Below, in pieces: positions 20,838-31,426 of a DNA stretch of 64,000 bases (position 1 is the first letter of the stretch; each line of letters opens with the position of its first letter). Both the position numbers and the translations under genes were made by a program. The stretch spans positions 38,501 through 102,500 of the forward strand of contig JAWQEG010002472.1 of the NCBI GenBank assembly GCA_033782935.1. The letters run 5' to 3'. Source of the stretch: Petrolisthes cinctipes. Its lineage: Eukaryota > Arthropoda > Malacostraca > Decapoda > Porcellanidae. Below the pieces are notes generated by a model. That model was not told the DNA's origin. It worked only from the letters and a program-made list of their open reading frames with translations, and made no database searches.

Positions 20838-21720
20838 AGTTACTCATATACATATGTTGTGTGGGTGGGAGGTAAACACAGGATAGAGCTTTGAGTAATT
20901 TTATTACTCTTACGTTTCGGACTACACAGAGTCCATCTTCAGAGAGAAATGACATAGAGTAGAGGGTACCCCTGTTGGTGGGTGGTGAGTGTTGTAGCCA
21001 CCAACTATAAATTGTGCTGCTACCTAAAGAAGAACTCCTGTGTAAGGGTCGCTGTCAGGGATTCTCCACTACAACTTCTCAGCCTAAGGAGCTAGTGTCT
21101 ATAACTCTCTTAAAGAAGTGCTAGTGTCTATAACTCTCTTGTTGAAGGGCTCAAGGAAGAGAGAGATGCGGTGAGTAGTTCCCAATGGTTTAATGTCAAA
21201 ACAAGTTAACACTATATACAATTTACTGCGGACCTGACGTTAACAAAGCTAAGAGTATTTGGTTATGGTATTAAATGTATAATACACATGTTGTATACCG
21301 GAAATTTTGCATGAGTATGCAGACAATGATATTACACAAAATGGCAAAAAGAACATGCTGAAAGAAATTGCATAGGCTATCTGCATGAAGGAATGTAATG
21401 GTAAATGAATCACAATACAGGGCAGGCAGATAATTAGAGAATGGTTACACACTCAATAAAAGAAAATGGACCTATTTTATAGTACACTACACCCCGAGAT
21501 ATATATACCGGTGGTGGCCTACATTGCACCTGCCACTCCTTAATCTCACCTGACCTGACCTCACCTCACCCCCTCCTTTCTTTTATACTCCAGGACTATA
21601 CTGGCTGAGTATCTACACCACTTCATAAACCCTTCTCTATGAATATGAACATTTTTACCTCCCACCCACACAACATACTTGTCAATATGAATCATTCATA
21701 TACATATCTTTACCTCAGCA
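20838..21720. mobile_element. possible inverted-repeat-bounded insertion
   Basis: TACATATGTTGTGTGGGTGG followed by GAGGTAAA at about 20849-20876 is the inverted complement of TTTACCTCCCACCCACACAA near 21655-21680. Between the arms there is no transposase frame. A hammerhead-like sequence lies at 20914-20942 (minus). A 20-base motif CTAGTGTCTATAACTCTCTT is tandemly duplicated near 21091-21140. Class is undetermined. Confidence 0.35.
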
Positions 21721-21723
21721 CCT

Positions 21724-21895
21724 GAAGGGAATGGCACTGTACACTTTTGATACTTATAGAGGGCCTGGATTCCTCCAAAGTATGCCAGGAAACAGGACGG
21801 ATAAACAAAACTATTGGTGGTCTGTTGTTTGAAATAGTTTGGAGGAATCAGTCACTCCAGATTTACTAACAATGTACAGTACAGTACAATGCCCT
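21724..21895. mobile_element. TTAA foldback, group B, copy 3
   Basis: Degraded ends (GAAGGGAATGGCACTGTACA on the left, …CAATGCCCTCAATG on the right) but a clear inner hairpin: GATTCCTCCAAAGTATGCCA with TAGTTTGGAGGAATCAG. Confidence 0.65.
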
Positions 21896-22057
21896 CAATG
21901 AGACGAAAATGCACTAGATCTCTTCTTACCATTTTGTAGCCACTTCGATAACTTTAATGCAAATAAAAAGAGAAATTAATCAAACAACACACACACAACG
22001 ACAACAAATAACTAGAGAATTATTGACAATCATTAAGAGGAGAATTATTGGCAATCA

Positions 22058-22210
22058 TTAAGAGGAGAATATTTTGTTAGTGAATTGGAAGGTAAACGAT
22101 TCCTCCAAACTTTGTCACGAAACAGATCACCACTGAGGGCGCCTGTTTTCTGGCATAGTTGGGAGGAATCAGAAGCCTTCCAATTCACCAAGGAACGAAT
22201 CTCACCTTAA
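22058..22210. mobile_element. TTAA foldback, group A, copy 3
   Basis: Left TTAAGAGGAGAATATTTTG, right …GAACGAATCTCACCTTAA. The left flank CAATCATTAAGAGGAGAAT is itself duplicated in tandem at 22027-22045. Confidence 0.75.
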
Positions 22211-22314
22211 AACAACACTGGAATGTAATGCAACATGACATTACTCTGTCTGATAATAATAGTGGATTTTCTCAAGGTAACAAAAACGGGCAGTACCTTA
22301 GTGTCCGTGTGGAT

Positions 22315-22392
22315 TCACCTATAAAAGTCACCTATAAAAGTCACCTATGATTAAAGTCACCTATAAAAGTCACCTCTGATTAAAGTCACCTG
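22315..22392 (+). repeat. short tandem repeat of AAAGTCACCT
   Basis: Five to six copies of (T)AAAAGTCACCT or TTAAAGTCACCT. Confidence 0.75.
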
Positions 22393-22606
22393 TTACGTGT
22401 CGTGAATATAACACAACACATAAAAGTTTGTATTATAGATAACCTAAATTTCATCTTGTATACATTGAAACTCTTACACAAGTTTATGTAGTCGTTTTGT
22501 TTGTTGTGTAAGTCAAGTGAAGTTCCTGAGAGTACACACACACACACACACAAACTATACTCCAATTTTTTAACCTGACTAAAATGCATAGATTACCATC
22601 GACATA

Positions 22607-23504
22607 ATTTTTTTTTTCTTTTTTTTTACATATAGTGAGTGGAGGAAAGGAAAAAACAAATAAATAAATGGTTCCATTTGCCTTGCTGGAAAACATTCCC
22701 TTGGTAGAGAATTACACAGGGAAGTATATATAAATAAATTTTATAAGCAGTTGTCCTGCAACGTGGAGGAGTCAGTGTGAACTCATGGCGCATTCTCAGC
22801 TGCCCTAGTCCTCCGTGGGAAGACGAGAAGGGGCGGTATAATCAGGGCAAGTTCATCCGAACATTTCTTATAAAAGTATCTATAAAATAGTGCAAGGGAA
22901 GCAACATTTCTACGTACTGATAAGGGAGGGAATTCATTAGTGATCATAGGATTATTGATCAGTCTGATAGCTCTGTTTTGAATTTTATCTAATTGTCTTA
23001 ACACCACCGATCCACAACCAGCCCACAGAGGTGAACAATATTCCATCTGGGAACGCACATGACTCTTATATATTACTGCTAACTGCTCGTCAATCAAATA
23101 ATTACAAGCTCTGTATAAAAGTCCCATCTTCCTAGATGCAGTTTTGGCAATGGATTTTACATAGGGAGTCCAACTGAGGTTTTCATTTAAAGTTACACCA
23201 AGGAGATCAATGCTGTGGGACTTGGGGATATTTGTATTATTGAAAATAATGTGAGAATCTTGATTATCTGATCTATTTGAGAACGGGATGTATTTAGTTT
23301 TATTTGCATTGAAAGAAACTAGGTTGTTTTGTCCCCATTCAAAGATCTTCGTTAAGTCTTCATTTAATGAAATTGAAGTGGCAAGTTTGTATTCTAAAAT
23401 ACTGTGTTGAGTAAAACTATCATTAAATGAGAAGGAACTGTGAATAGTTGAATCATCAGCATAGGAGTGAATTGAATTCTGAGTAACTGACAAAAGATCA
23501 TTAA
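22607..23504 (-). mobile_element. older LINE copy, 3' part (split by a self-family insertion)
   Basis: The minus-strand frame reads NDLLSVTQNSIHSYADDST (the catalytic YADD) to FPRRTRAAENAP, then the 3' UTR and an A-rich tail (T-run 22607-22627 on plus). It begins abruptly at 23504, exactly where the fragment at 26867-27147 stops. About five base differences from the full copy were seen over roughly 720 bases. Its 3' UTR lacks about 65 bases present in the full copy (23580-23645). It is the downstream half of one element interrupted by the full copy. Confidence 0.85.
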
Positions 23505-26500
23505 TTTTTTTTTTTTTTTTTTTTACATATAGTGAGTGGAGGAAAGGAAAAAACAAATAAATAAATGGTTCCATTTGCCTAATGGCATCCTCCACTCATA
23601 AAATATTTAAAACAACTGGATTTAAATTGCTGGAGGGTTATAACTTGCTGGAAAACATTCCCTTGGTAGAGAATTCCACAGGGAAGTATATATAAATAAA
23701 TTTTGTAAGCAGTTGTCCTGCAACGTGGAGGGGTCAGTGTGAACTCATGGCGCATTCTCAGCTGCCCTAGTCCTCCGTGGGAAGACGAGAAGGGGCGGTA
23801 TAATCAGGGCAAGTTCATCCGAACATTTCTTATAAAAGTATCTATAAAATAGTGCAAGAGAAGCAACATTTCTACGTACTGATAAGGGAGGGAATTCATT
23901 AGTGATCATAGGATTATTGATCAGTCTGATAGCTCTGTTTTGAATTTTATCTAATTGTCTTAACACCACCGATCCACAACCAGCCCACAGAGGTGAACAA
24001 TATTCCATCTGGGAACGCACATGACTCTTATATATTACTGCTAACTGCTCGTCAGTCAAATAATTACAAGCTCTGTATAAAAGTCCCATCTTCCTAGATG
24101 CAGTTTTGGCAATGGATTTTACATAGGGAGTCCAACTGAGGTTTTTATTTAAAGTTACACCAAGGAGATCAATGCTGTGGGACTTGGGGATATTTGTATT
24201 ATTGAAAATAATGTGAGAATCTTGATTATCTGATCTATTTGAGAACGGGATGTATTTAGTTTTATTTGCATTGAAAGAAACTAGGTTGTTTTGTCCCCAT
24301 TCAATGATCTTCGTTAAGTCTTCATTTAATGAAATTAAAGTGGCAAGTTTGTATTCTAAAATACTGTGTTGAGTAAAACTATCATTAAATGAGAAGGAAC
24401 TGTGAATAGTTGAATCATCAGCATAGGAGTGAATTGAATTCTGAGTAACTGACAAAAGATCATTAATATGAATGAGGAACAAAGTTGGAGCCAAGACCGC
24501 TCCTTGAGGAACACCAGCATTAATGGGATGAAAGTCGGAATACAGACCATCTACCATCACACGTAATTTTCTGTTGCTAAGATATGAATTAATTAGGGGA
24601 ACAAAAGATTGAAGGCCATAATGTGGAAGCTTAGACAGTAATGATCTGTGCCATACTCTGTCAAAGGCTTTAGATATATCAAGGCAAATTGTGTGAGTCT
24701 CTCCATGTTTATCAGTTGATTGGAATATGTTATCTGTGAAATAACAGAGCAGGTCCACAGTAGATCGTCTCTGTCTAAAGCCATATTGCTTATCATTTAG
24801 CAGATGATTTTTCTCAAGGTGCTTTACAAAGTGATTGTTAAGAACTATTTCAAATATTTTACCGAGAGTAGACGTGATGGCAATTGGTCTGTAATTTGAT
24901 GGATTTGCGGTAGCTCCTTTTTTGGGAATTGGTTGTACATTGGCTTCTTTCCAGGCGGCTGGGAAGGACGAGGTATGGAGACATACACGAAATAATTTTG
25001 AGAGAATTGGAGCTAATTCTTTTGAGCAATTTTTTAATACAGTGGGAGGAATTTCATCTGGCCCTGGAGCTTTGTCGATAGATAGATTCTCCAAAATGGT
25101 CCGCACTTGTCTTGTATGAATTATTAAGGGTGGACTTTCTGGGGAGTTAAAATTCAAAATGGGAGTGTTTTGAGCAGTGTCATTGAGGTTTGAATTTGTG
25201 GCGAAGATATTGGCCAAAAGATTTGCTTTACCACGTGGATCACATATGAGATTTCCATTGCTATTCTTTAAAGGGGGAATAGATGAACCATGGTTGAAGT
25301 TAGATTTGAATGAGTTTACTGTTGACCAAAAGATCTTATTATCATTAGGATTATTCAGTAATTTATTGACTTGTTTATGTATGAAGCTAGATTTGGCTAA
25401 ATTAGTTACAGCTTTAGCATGGCATCTGACAATTTTGAAATAATTGTATGACTGAAGAGTTTTCGACTTTGTATAGGCATTATAGGCTATTGATTTTTGT
25501 TCTGTAGCTCTGGCACAGCTGTGATCAAACCATTTTGGAGAGTTAGATCTTTTTGAGTACTGATGGTGAGGGATATATGTTTCAATTCCTATTTTTATAA
25601 AGTCAGTAATATGGTTCAGGAAGCTATCTGAGTCAGTAGAGTAAAATGATGACCAAGGAATGTTAATTAAAAAGTCACGGAACCCCACCCAATCTGCAGC
25701 ATCATAGTGCCATTTGGTCACACGGATGGGTTCAGAGTGGATGGGTAGGGAGGAGTGGGAACAGGAGACTGTAATGAGGCAATGGTCTGAGGATCCAAGA
25801 GGGGACTTCACTTCAACACTATATGTTTCGGGATTGGTAGTAAGAAACAAATCAAGTAGGTGCGGTCTATGTTCTGGATTATCAGGTATGCGAGTGGGGT
25901 GCTTGATTAGTTGGGTGAGATTGAATGAGTCTGCGAATAACTCGCATTCAAGCCCAGGTTCGTCAGTTCTGGCCGAATGAGTGAGCCACTCAACATTGTG
26001 GACATTAAAATCACCCAGTAAGGATATATCAGATGCAGCATTAATGTTTAAGTCAGAAAGAATGGAGGTCAGGGAATCAAAGAGGCTATTATCTGGGGAG
26101 GCATTTGGTGATCGGTAAATACAACAATAATATTTAACTGAGCCTGAAGAATTTAGCTTGTAAATTGAGTAATCAAAATCTGGTGATGCGAGATTGAAAA
26201 TGTTCTCCAAGGATATAGTTGATCTAGCAAAACAGCAAACGCCTCCCTTTGATCTAAAATTTGACATTAAAATATAGCCTGGAAAGTTGTAGTTAGTCAG
26301 GTCAGAAGAGGGAGTAACCTGGCATTCAATGAGGAAAAGAATGTTAGGGGTTTCGGTTTGAAGAAGTAAGTGTACCGAGTTAATGTTGGAGTGAAGCCCC
26401 CGAATATTTGCAAACATAATTAATTCGTTGTGCTGACGAGCAGTTGTTTTATGCATCATGGCTGGGGCTGACACAGTCGCGTGATGACGACCGGGAGGGC

Positions 26501-26866
26501 CCTGTGTCAAAGACCCCGCCCTGCCGGTGGTGGTCATCCGAGAAACCACCGCGCTTGCTCTAAGAGTTGCATCAGCCATGGTATGAAGTTTTAAAATGTG
26601 TTTGCGCTTGTATTGTTTTTCATGTTGAGTTGTGAGAAGTTGGTATGTTAATGTCAAGGATAGGAGTGTAAGTGAATGTAGTTTGTATGGATGTGTGTGT
26701 AGTGTAAGGGATTACCTGGCTCCCCATAGATGTGTGAGGCAGAAGATGTGTAACCAGCAACTGAGGCCTGGGGGAAAAAATGGAATCAGGTACTTCCTTG
26801 AATCTCCCGTTGCCTCAGCGGTAGTACCTCCCTGGGTGGGGCTACCTAACCCCTACTACCTAGTAA
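23505..26866 (-). mobile_element. nearly complete LINE, Jockey/CR1-like, poly(A)-tailed
   Basis: The element is 3.36 kb: about 210-290 bases of 5' leader, one long frame, a 3' UTR and a 3' A tail (T-run 23505-23522 on plus). It is inserted inside an older copy of the same family, whose halves lie on either side. No separate gag-like ORF1 with CCHC knuckles is visible, so it is either a single-ORF element or 5'-truncated. The intact frame and very low divergence from the neighbouring copy point to recent activity. Confidence 0.9.
23745..26657 (-). CDS. LINE endonuclease-reverse transcriptase, intact
   Basis: The protein has 970 residues from the upstream start, or 944 from the second Met (MADATLRASAVV). 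Around residues 80-295 is an APE-type endonuclease: FANIRGLHSN, LLGDFNVHNVEW (about 213-225), and SSDHCLI (about 289-295, the SDH motif). The reverse transcriptase spans about 510-800: KAPGPDEIPP (529-538), YRPIAITSTLGK (589-600), YGFRQRRST (624-632), LDISKAFDRVWH (659-670), GVPQGAVLAP (715-724) and YADDS (745-749, the catalytic Asp pair). The thumb and C-terminal region includes LGVTL…LSW and MEYCSPLWAG. It copies its own RNA into a nicked chromosomal target. No RNase H or Cys-His C-terminal knuckle is visible. The second Met is the more likely start because the first lies in leader-like sequence. Confidence 0.9.
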   Translation of the reverse strand: MTLTYQLLTTQHEKQYKRKHILKLHTMADATLRASAVVSRMTTTGRAGSLTQGPPGRHHATVSAPAMMHKTTARQHNELIMFANIRGLHSNINSVHLLLQTETPNILFLIECQVTPSSDLTNYNFPGYILMSNFRSKGGVCCFARSTISLENIFNLASPDFDYSIYKLNSSGSVKYYCCIYRSPNASPDNSLFDSLTSILSDLNINAASDISLLGDFNVHNVEWLTHSARTDEPGLECELFADSFNLTQLIKHPTRIPDNPEHRPHLLDLFLTTNPETYSVEVKSPLGSSDHCLITVSCSHSSLPIHSEPIRVTKWHYDAADWVGFRDFLINIPWSSFYSTDSDSFLNHITDFIKIGIETYIPHHQYSKRSNSPKWFDHSCARATEQKSIAYNAYTKSKTLQSYNYFKIVRCHAKAVTNLAKSSFIHKQVNKLLNNPNDNKIFWSTVNSFKSNFNHGSSIPPLKNSNGNLICDPRGKANLLANIFATNSNLNDTAQNTPILNFNSPESPPLIIHTRQVRTILENLSIDKAPGPDEIPPTVLKNCSKELAPILSKLFRVCLHTSSFPAAWKEANVQPIPKKGATANPSNYRPIAITSTLGKIFEIVLNNHFVKHLEKNHLLNDKQYGFRQRRSTVDLLCYFTDNIFQSTDKHGETHTICLDISKAFDRVWHRSLLSKLPHYGLQSFVPLINSYLSNRKLRVMVDGLYSDFHPINAGVPQGAVLAPTLFLIHINDLLSVTQNSIHSYADDSTIHSSFSFNDSFTQHSILEYKLATLISLNEDLTKIIEWGQNNLVSFNANKTKYIPFSNRSDNQDSHIIFNNTNIPKSHSIDLLGVTLNKNLSWTPYVKSIAKTASRKMGLLYRACNYLTDEQLAVIYKSHVRSQMEYCSPLWAGCGSVVLRQLDKIQNRAIRLINNPMITNEFPPLSVRRNVASLALFYRYFYKKCSDELALIIPPLLVFPRRTRAAENAP

Positions 26867-27147
26867 ATGAATGAGGAACAAAGTTGGAGCCAAGACCGCT
26901 CCTTGAGGAACACCAGCATTAATGGGATGAAAGTCGGAATACAGACCATCTACCATCACACGTAATTTTCTGTTGCTAAGATATGAATTAATTAGGGGAA
27001 CAAAAGATTGAAGGCCATAATGTGGAAGCTTAGACAGTAATGATCTGTGCCATACTCTGTCAAAGGCTTTAGATATATCAAGGCAAATTGTGTGAGTCTC
27101 TCAATGTTTATCAGTTGATTGGAGTATGTTATCTATGAAATAACAGA
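26867..27147 (-). mobile_element. older LINE copy, 5' fragment (continues at 23504)
   Basis: About 280 bases match the full copy from roughly 24472 to 24750, with about four base changes. It starts at ATGAATGAGGAAC, precisely the sequence that should follow the break at 23504 in an unbroken element, and stops at 27147, the 5' truncation point of the old copy. Confidence 0.85.
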
Positions 27148-27421
27148 TAGACTTTAGACACACGTTTTGCGTACCATACTCTAGATTCCGGAGTTTATAA
27201 GTTGCAGGTTAGTATCTAGTTGTGTAATATATTGCTTTGATATTTCTTGGATTTCATTACATTTACCGAAATAGCCAAGAGGTTAATAATTGAGGAGGGT
27301 GCAGCTACAGTTTTAACCAGGAAAAAATATATGTAAATTGAATTATATACGACCATCATAAATGCCACTCTAACACTCTATCACAACACTATAATATACA
27401 CCACAAAAAGCTTCCTTCCTA

Positions 27422-27587
<166 letters not shown>

Positions 27588-28009
27588 GACAGATGTTTGC
27601 CAGCAAATTTTAGCTGGAGAAAACCAGATCTCAGGGAACCATATGTGAAACAGGTGTACATACCGTATTTCTGTACAGCCAGATCAGCTATTGTCTACCT
27701 CACTCCTGCTGTTATTCATGCTACTCCCACATTTGGATTACCCAAACTCATAAAGGATATTTCTATCACACAAGCACGCCTGTTCTTCGTTCTCTATTAT
27801 TCATTCTATGTCCTCTGGTCTAACGTAAGATTAAGGGTTCTTCTGCAAATCTAAGAGGACACCTTTCATGACAGAAGAATACATAGGTTGGCAAGAAATA
27901 GAAGTGAAAAAAAAACAATGAATCCCAACTTACATACCCCACAAGGAAAACTGGGACTGTGTTAAGTGTCATTCAAATTTTCAAGTCACAAGGATAAGTT
28001 AGTCTACAC

Positions 28010-28170
28010 CAGCTGCTCTATCAAGTCTCAGTCAAGTCAAGGTGCCGGTGGATTGTATGTATACCTGCTCTGTTCCCCGGGATATAAATTCATCATACCC
28101 ATCACAACAAAATGGTCAATTTGAGTGTTCATCGGTGTATAACCCAGCCAGGAAAAGTCTCGATTATGTA
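28010..28170 (+). other. segment shared with 45200-45345, upstream of gene 2
   Basis: Shared words in the same order: TCAGTCAA, GTGCCGGTG, CCGGGATA, AATTCATCATA, ATAACCCAGCCAGGA and AAGTCTCGA. The partner lies upstream of gene 5. It contains GATATAAATTC, a possible TATA-like sequence. Either a paralogous upstream region of the gene family or a dispersed repeat. Confidence 0.4.
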
Positions 28171-28702
28171 AACACAAGTGTCCTAAGGTGACCAGTTATT
28201 ATATTAGCGATATGTGTGGTAATTCTATACTTTTACTATGTCAGCAGTGAACTCCAAGGAATTCGAACAGTGGTGGTAGCAAGATGGTGGATAAAATAGA
28301 GACTGTGTGGTGCCAGTGACTTTTGACATCCTACAAGTGTTTTATACTTTACCTTTTAGTATGTACAGCTGATGATACCAAAAAAAGAAATGTGTTTGGA
28401 GATGGAAAGTGAATCAAAGTGCTGTCCACAAATACCCAAGGAATATAATTTCATACTGGTTTCATCTTTACTCTTCTGACTGTCTGATCACAAATATTTA
28501 TTACACTGACAGACAATTAATAAAGGGGTCACCATTAAACCTTACCATTTTTACGCACCAATACTGTATGTTCTGATATAAAATACAGACAGAATTCAAG
28601 GATTTAGGGAATAATGAAGATGCTACCAAGAATAAAATCGTTGAACCGGTATAGTGGTCGATGTGAGTATAGTATAATATATTTCCTAATGTCTGTGTTT
28701 AA

Positions 28703-28867
28703 TTAAGGGGAGATCTTCTTGTCGGTGAATTGGAAGGTCTCTGATTCCTCCAAACTATCCCACGAAACAGATCCCCCATTGAAATAACATTGGGGTCGTC
28801 TGTTTCCTGGCATAGTTTGGAGGAATCAGTAACCCTCCAACTTACCAACGAGAGTATCTCCCATTAA
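28703..28867. mobile_element. TTAA foldback, group A, copy 4
   Basis: Left TTAAGGGGAGATCTTCTTG, right …GAGAGTATCTCCCATTAA. Inner hairpin TGATTCCTCCAAACTATCCC with TAGTTTGGAGGAATCAGTA. Confidence 0.85.
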
Positions 28868-29266
28868 TGGGTACAATGACACAATGTAAAAATATAATGT
28901 ATAGTTATATTACTAGGACCTTGTACAGCCACAATCAAAATATCCACCGACACTTTCCTTCCATCGTAGTTAATATTTTGGTAATAAAGAACACAAGTAT
29001 GATTTTGCAGCACCCCATAATAATAATTGAGGGAGTTGAGTTGACGTAAGGTGTTGATATTTTGATATGATACTGATTTAATGGCACGACGGAAGGAAAG
29101 TGTTGGTGGTTATTTCATTGTAGGAGCCTTTGCCAGCTTTGAGTATCCCGGCCCAGGAATACAGGAGATACTAGGACTAGTACAGACAAGTTAGTAATGA
29201 AGAGACAAACAATCAATGTTGTGTTTTGATGGAGGTCGAGAAAGTATTTAATTATAGGGACACAAG

Positions 29267-29385
29267 TTAAGGGAGGTAGTAAAATGATTCATCTAAACTA
29301 TTCCATGCAACAGACAGGCCACCATAATTTTTGTTAATCTGGTCCTGTTTCATGGCATACTCTGGAGGAATTCAGGCGCTCTAGT
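29267..29385. mobile_element. TTAA foldback, group B, copy 10 (partial)
   Basis: Left TTAAGGGAGGTAGTA, then a deletion. The middle (CTAAACTATTCCATGCAACA … CATACTCTGGAGGAATTCAG) is typical group B. The right end runs into the adjoining minisatellite and lacks TTAA. Confidence 0.65.
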
Positions 29386-29710
29386 TTCTCTATCTGTGTG
29401 CATGTTTCTCTGTCTGTGTGTCTGTTAGTCTATCTGTGTGTCTGTTTCTCTGTTTGTGTATCTGTTTCTCTGTCTGTGTGTCGGTTTCTCTGTCTGTGTG
29501 CATATTTCTCTGTGCATGTTTCTCTGTCTGTGTGCATTTTCTCTGTTTGTGTGTCTGTTTCTCTGTTTGTGTGTCTGTTTCTCTGATTGTGTGCATGTTT
29601 CTCTGTCTGTATGTCTGTTTATCTATCTGTGTGTCTGTTTATCTGTTTGTGTGTCTGTTTCTCTGATTGTGTGCATGTTTCTCTGTCTGTATGTCTGTTT
29701 CTATGTATGT
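29386..29710. repeat. 20-bp minisatellite (TCTCTGTCTGTGTGTCTGTT type)
   Basis: About sixteen imperfect 20-base units. Frames reading 'FLCLCVCFSVC' repeats are products of the array. Confidence 0.9.
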
Positions 29711-30197
29711 TAACAAAATCATGTACTAAAACAGTGTAAACGGCTACAAAGTTCTTACCAAATGTGAATGTTATTATAGGATTCTGGGAAAGATCAGGAA
29801 GTTGATCAGGATTTACAATTAGTTTTTACTTATTTGATAAAAAATGTAAGTGAAACATGGGTGGCGGTGTCCCTAGACTTTCACAAATTTAAAAATAATA
29901 CTGGTGAATTATGGTAGACTTCCAAAAGATTTTCACACTCTTCGTGAAATATAATTACTGTAAATAAGAGCTGTAATTCATTAGTTTTGACAGCCGACCA
30001 AGCAGGATTCCCCGAATATTTCATTGCAGGAATCGTGGCTGGGGGCAAAATATATATGATTATGTGTGTGTGTGATATCCCTGTTCACCAAGCGATACGT
30101 ACAGTACGCATTTAATCGTAGAGTATAATGAGTGAAGAAACTACTGACAAATAACATAATGTATAATATCTGTATTATACCCCTTCCGTCCCCACGC

Positions 30198-30405
30198 CCT
30201 ATCCAATCCCTCCCAATCCTTAGACTATCCAATCCGTCCCAATCCTTAGACTATCCAATCAGTCCCAATCCTTAGACTATCCCAATCCTTAGACTATCCA
30301 ACCCGTCCCAATCCTTAGACTATCCAATCGTTAGTCTATCCAATCCGTCAATCCTTAGACTATCCCAATCCTTAGACTATCCAATCCGTCCCAATCCTTA
30401 GACTA
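30198..30405. repeat. minisatellite CCTTAGACTATCCAATCCGT type
   Basis: About nine units of roughly 18-26 bases (CCTTAGACTATCCAATC plus CGTCCCAAT), with some units shortened. Confidence 0.85.
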
Positions 30406-30430
30406 AAAACAACTCAAGTGATGCCTTATA

Positions 30431-30590
30431 TTAAGACCCCAGTGATCGTGTATGAAAATTGGATACTTCTGATTCCTTCTGACTATGCCACAAAACAAGC
30501 TCCATTAATGTAGGTGGTGTTTCGTGGCAATGTTTGAAGGACCCTCTATTTGAACCTCCAATTTTGTGACTACAACACAGGGTCCCTTAA
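30431..30590. mobile_element. TTAA foldback, group C, copy 3
   Basis: Left TTAAGACCCCAGTGATCGTG, right …CAACACAGGGTCCCTTAA. Inner arms GATTCCTTCTGACTATGCCA and TTTCGTGGCAATGTTTGAAG. Confidence 0.8.
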
Positions 30591-30641
30591 AACATGATGA
30601 TGTGTAAAGACCAATACAAGCTCTCTGTGTTCCCTCGCCAC

Positions 30642-30827
<186 letters not shown>

Positions 30828-30966
30828 TCCCTCGCCACCAGTAACACCGACTAAATGTTTAATAACCTTAAGACGTTATTTGGAAAGCTTTGCTGAAGTG
30901 TTATAAGCAAAAATCAGTATTTTTCGTTGTATCATGACATTCGGAGGGTAGAGAGAGCAAGCTTAA

Positions 30967-31128
30967 TTAAGGGGATAGCATACATTTGATACATTGTAGT
31001 GCCTTGATTCCTCCAAATTACGTCTGGAAACAAGACCAGGTTAACAAAAAATTATGTTGACCTGTTGCTTGGAATGGTTTGGGGGAATCAATTGCACCAG
31101 ATTTACCAACACTTTACCTTCCCCTTAT
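30967..31128. mobile_element. TTAA foldback, group B, copy 4
   Basis: Left TTAAGGGGATAGCATACATT, right …TTTACCTTCCCCTTAT with the last base changed. It lies about 300 bases before the membrane-anchor exon of gene 2. Confidence 0.8.
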
Positions 31129-31426
31129 AGTAAGAGTTCCCACATGACACACACACACACACCTGGCCCACTACACTCTGGTTGTCATGGATGATACAAA
31201 ATGAATGAGTTATCTAAATCAAAGTCCTGAAGTTACAGCGAAGTTTTATGTTAGAGAACAGAAAGTTATTTAAAGATGTACAATGTAGTGTATAGCAAGA
31301 CTTGATTTCCTTTACTTTCTCAAACTTTGTACCTGTATACTAGTCATCAGCATGATTACTGACATCTCAAATTCTCCTTTAGCCGATACTTAAGGTTTAA
31401 AGATATTATATTTGCTTTCTTTGCAG

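Noticed and set aside
28222..28320. Start exon of gene 2 (ATG codons near 28233 and 28283)
   Set aside because: No donor leaving the required phase 1 follows either ATG before a stop.
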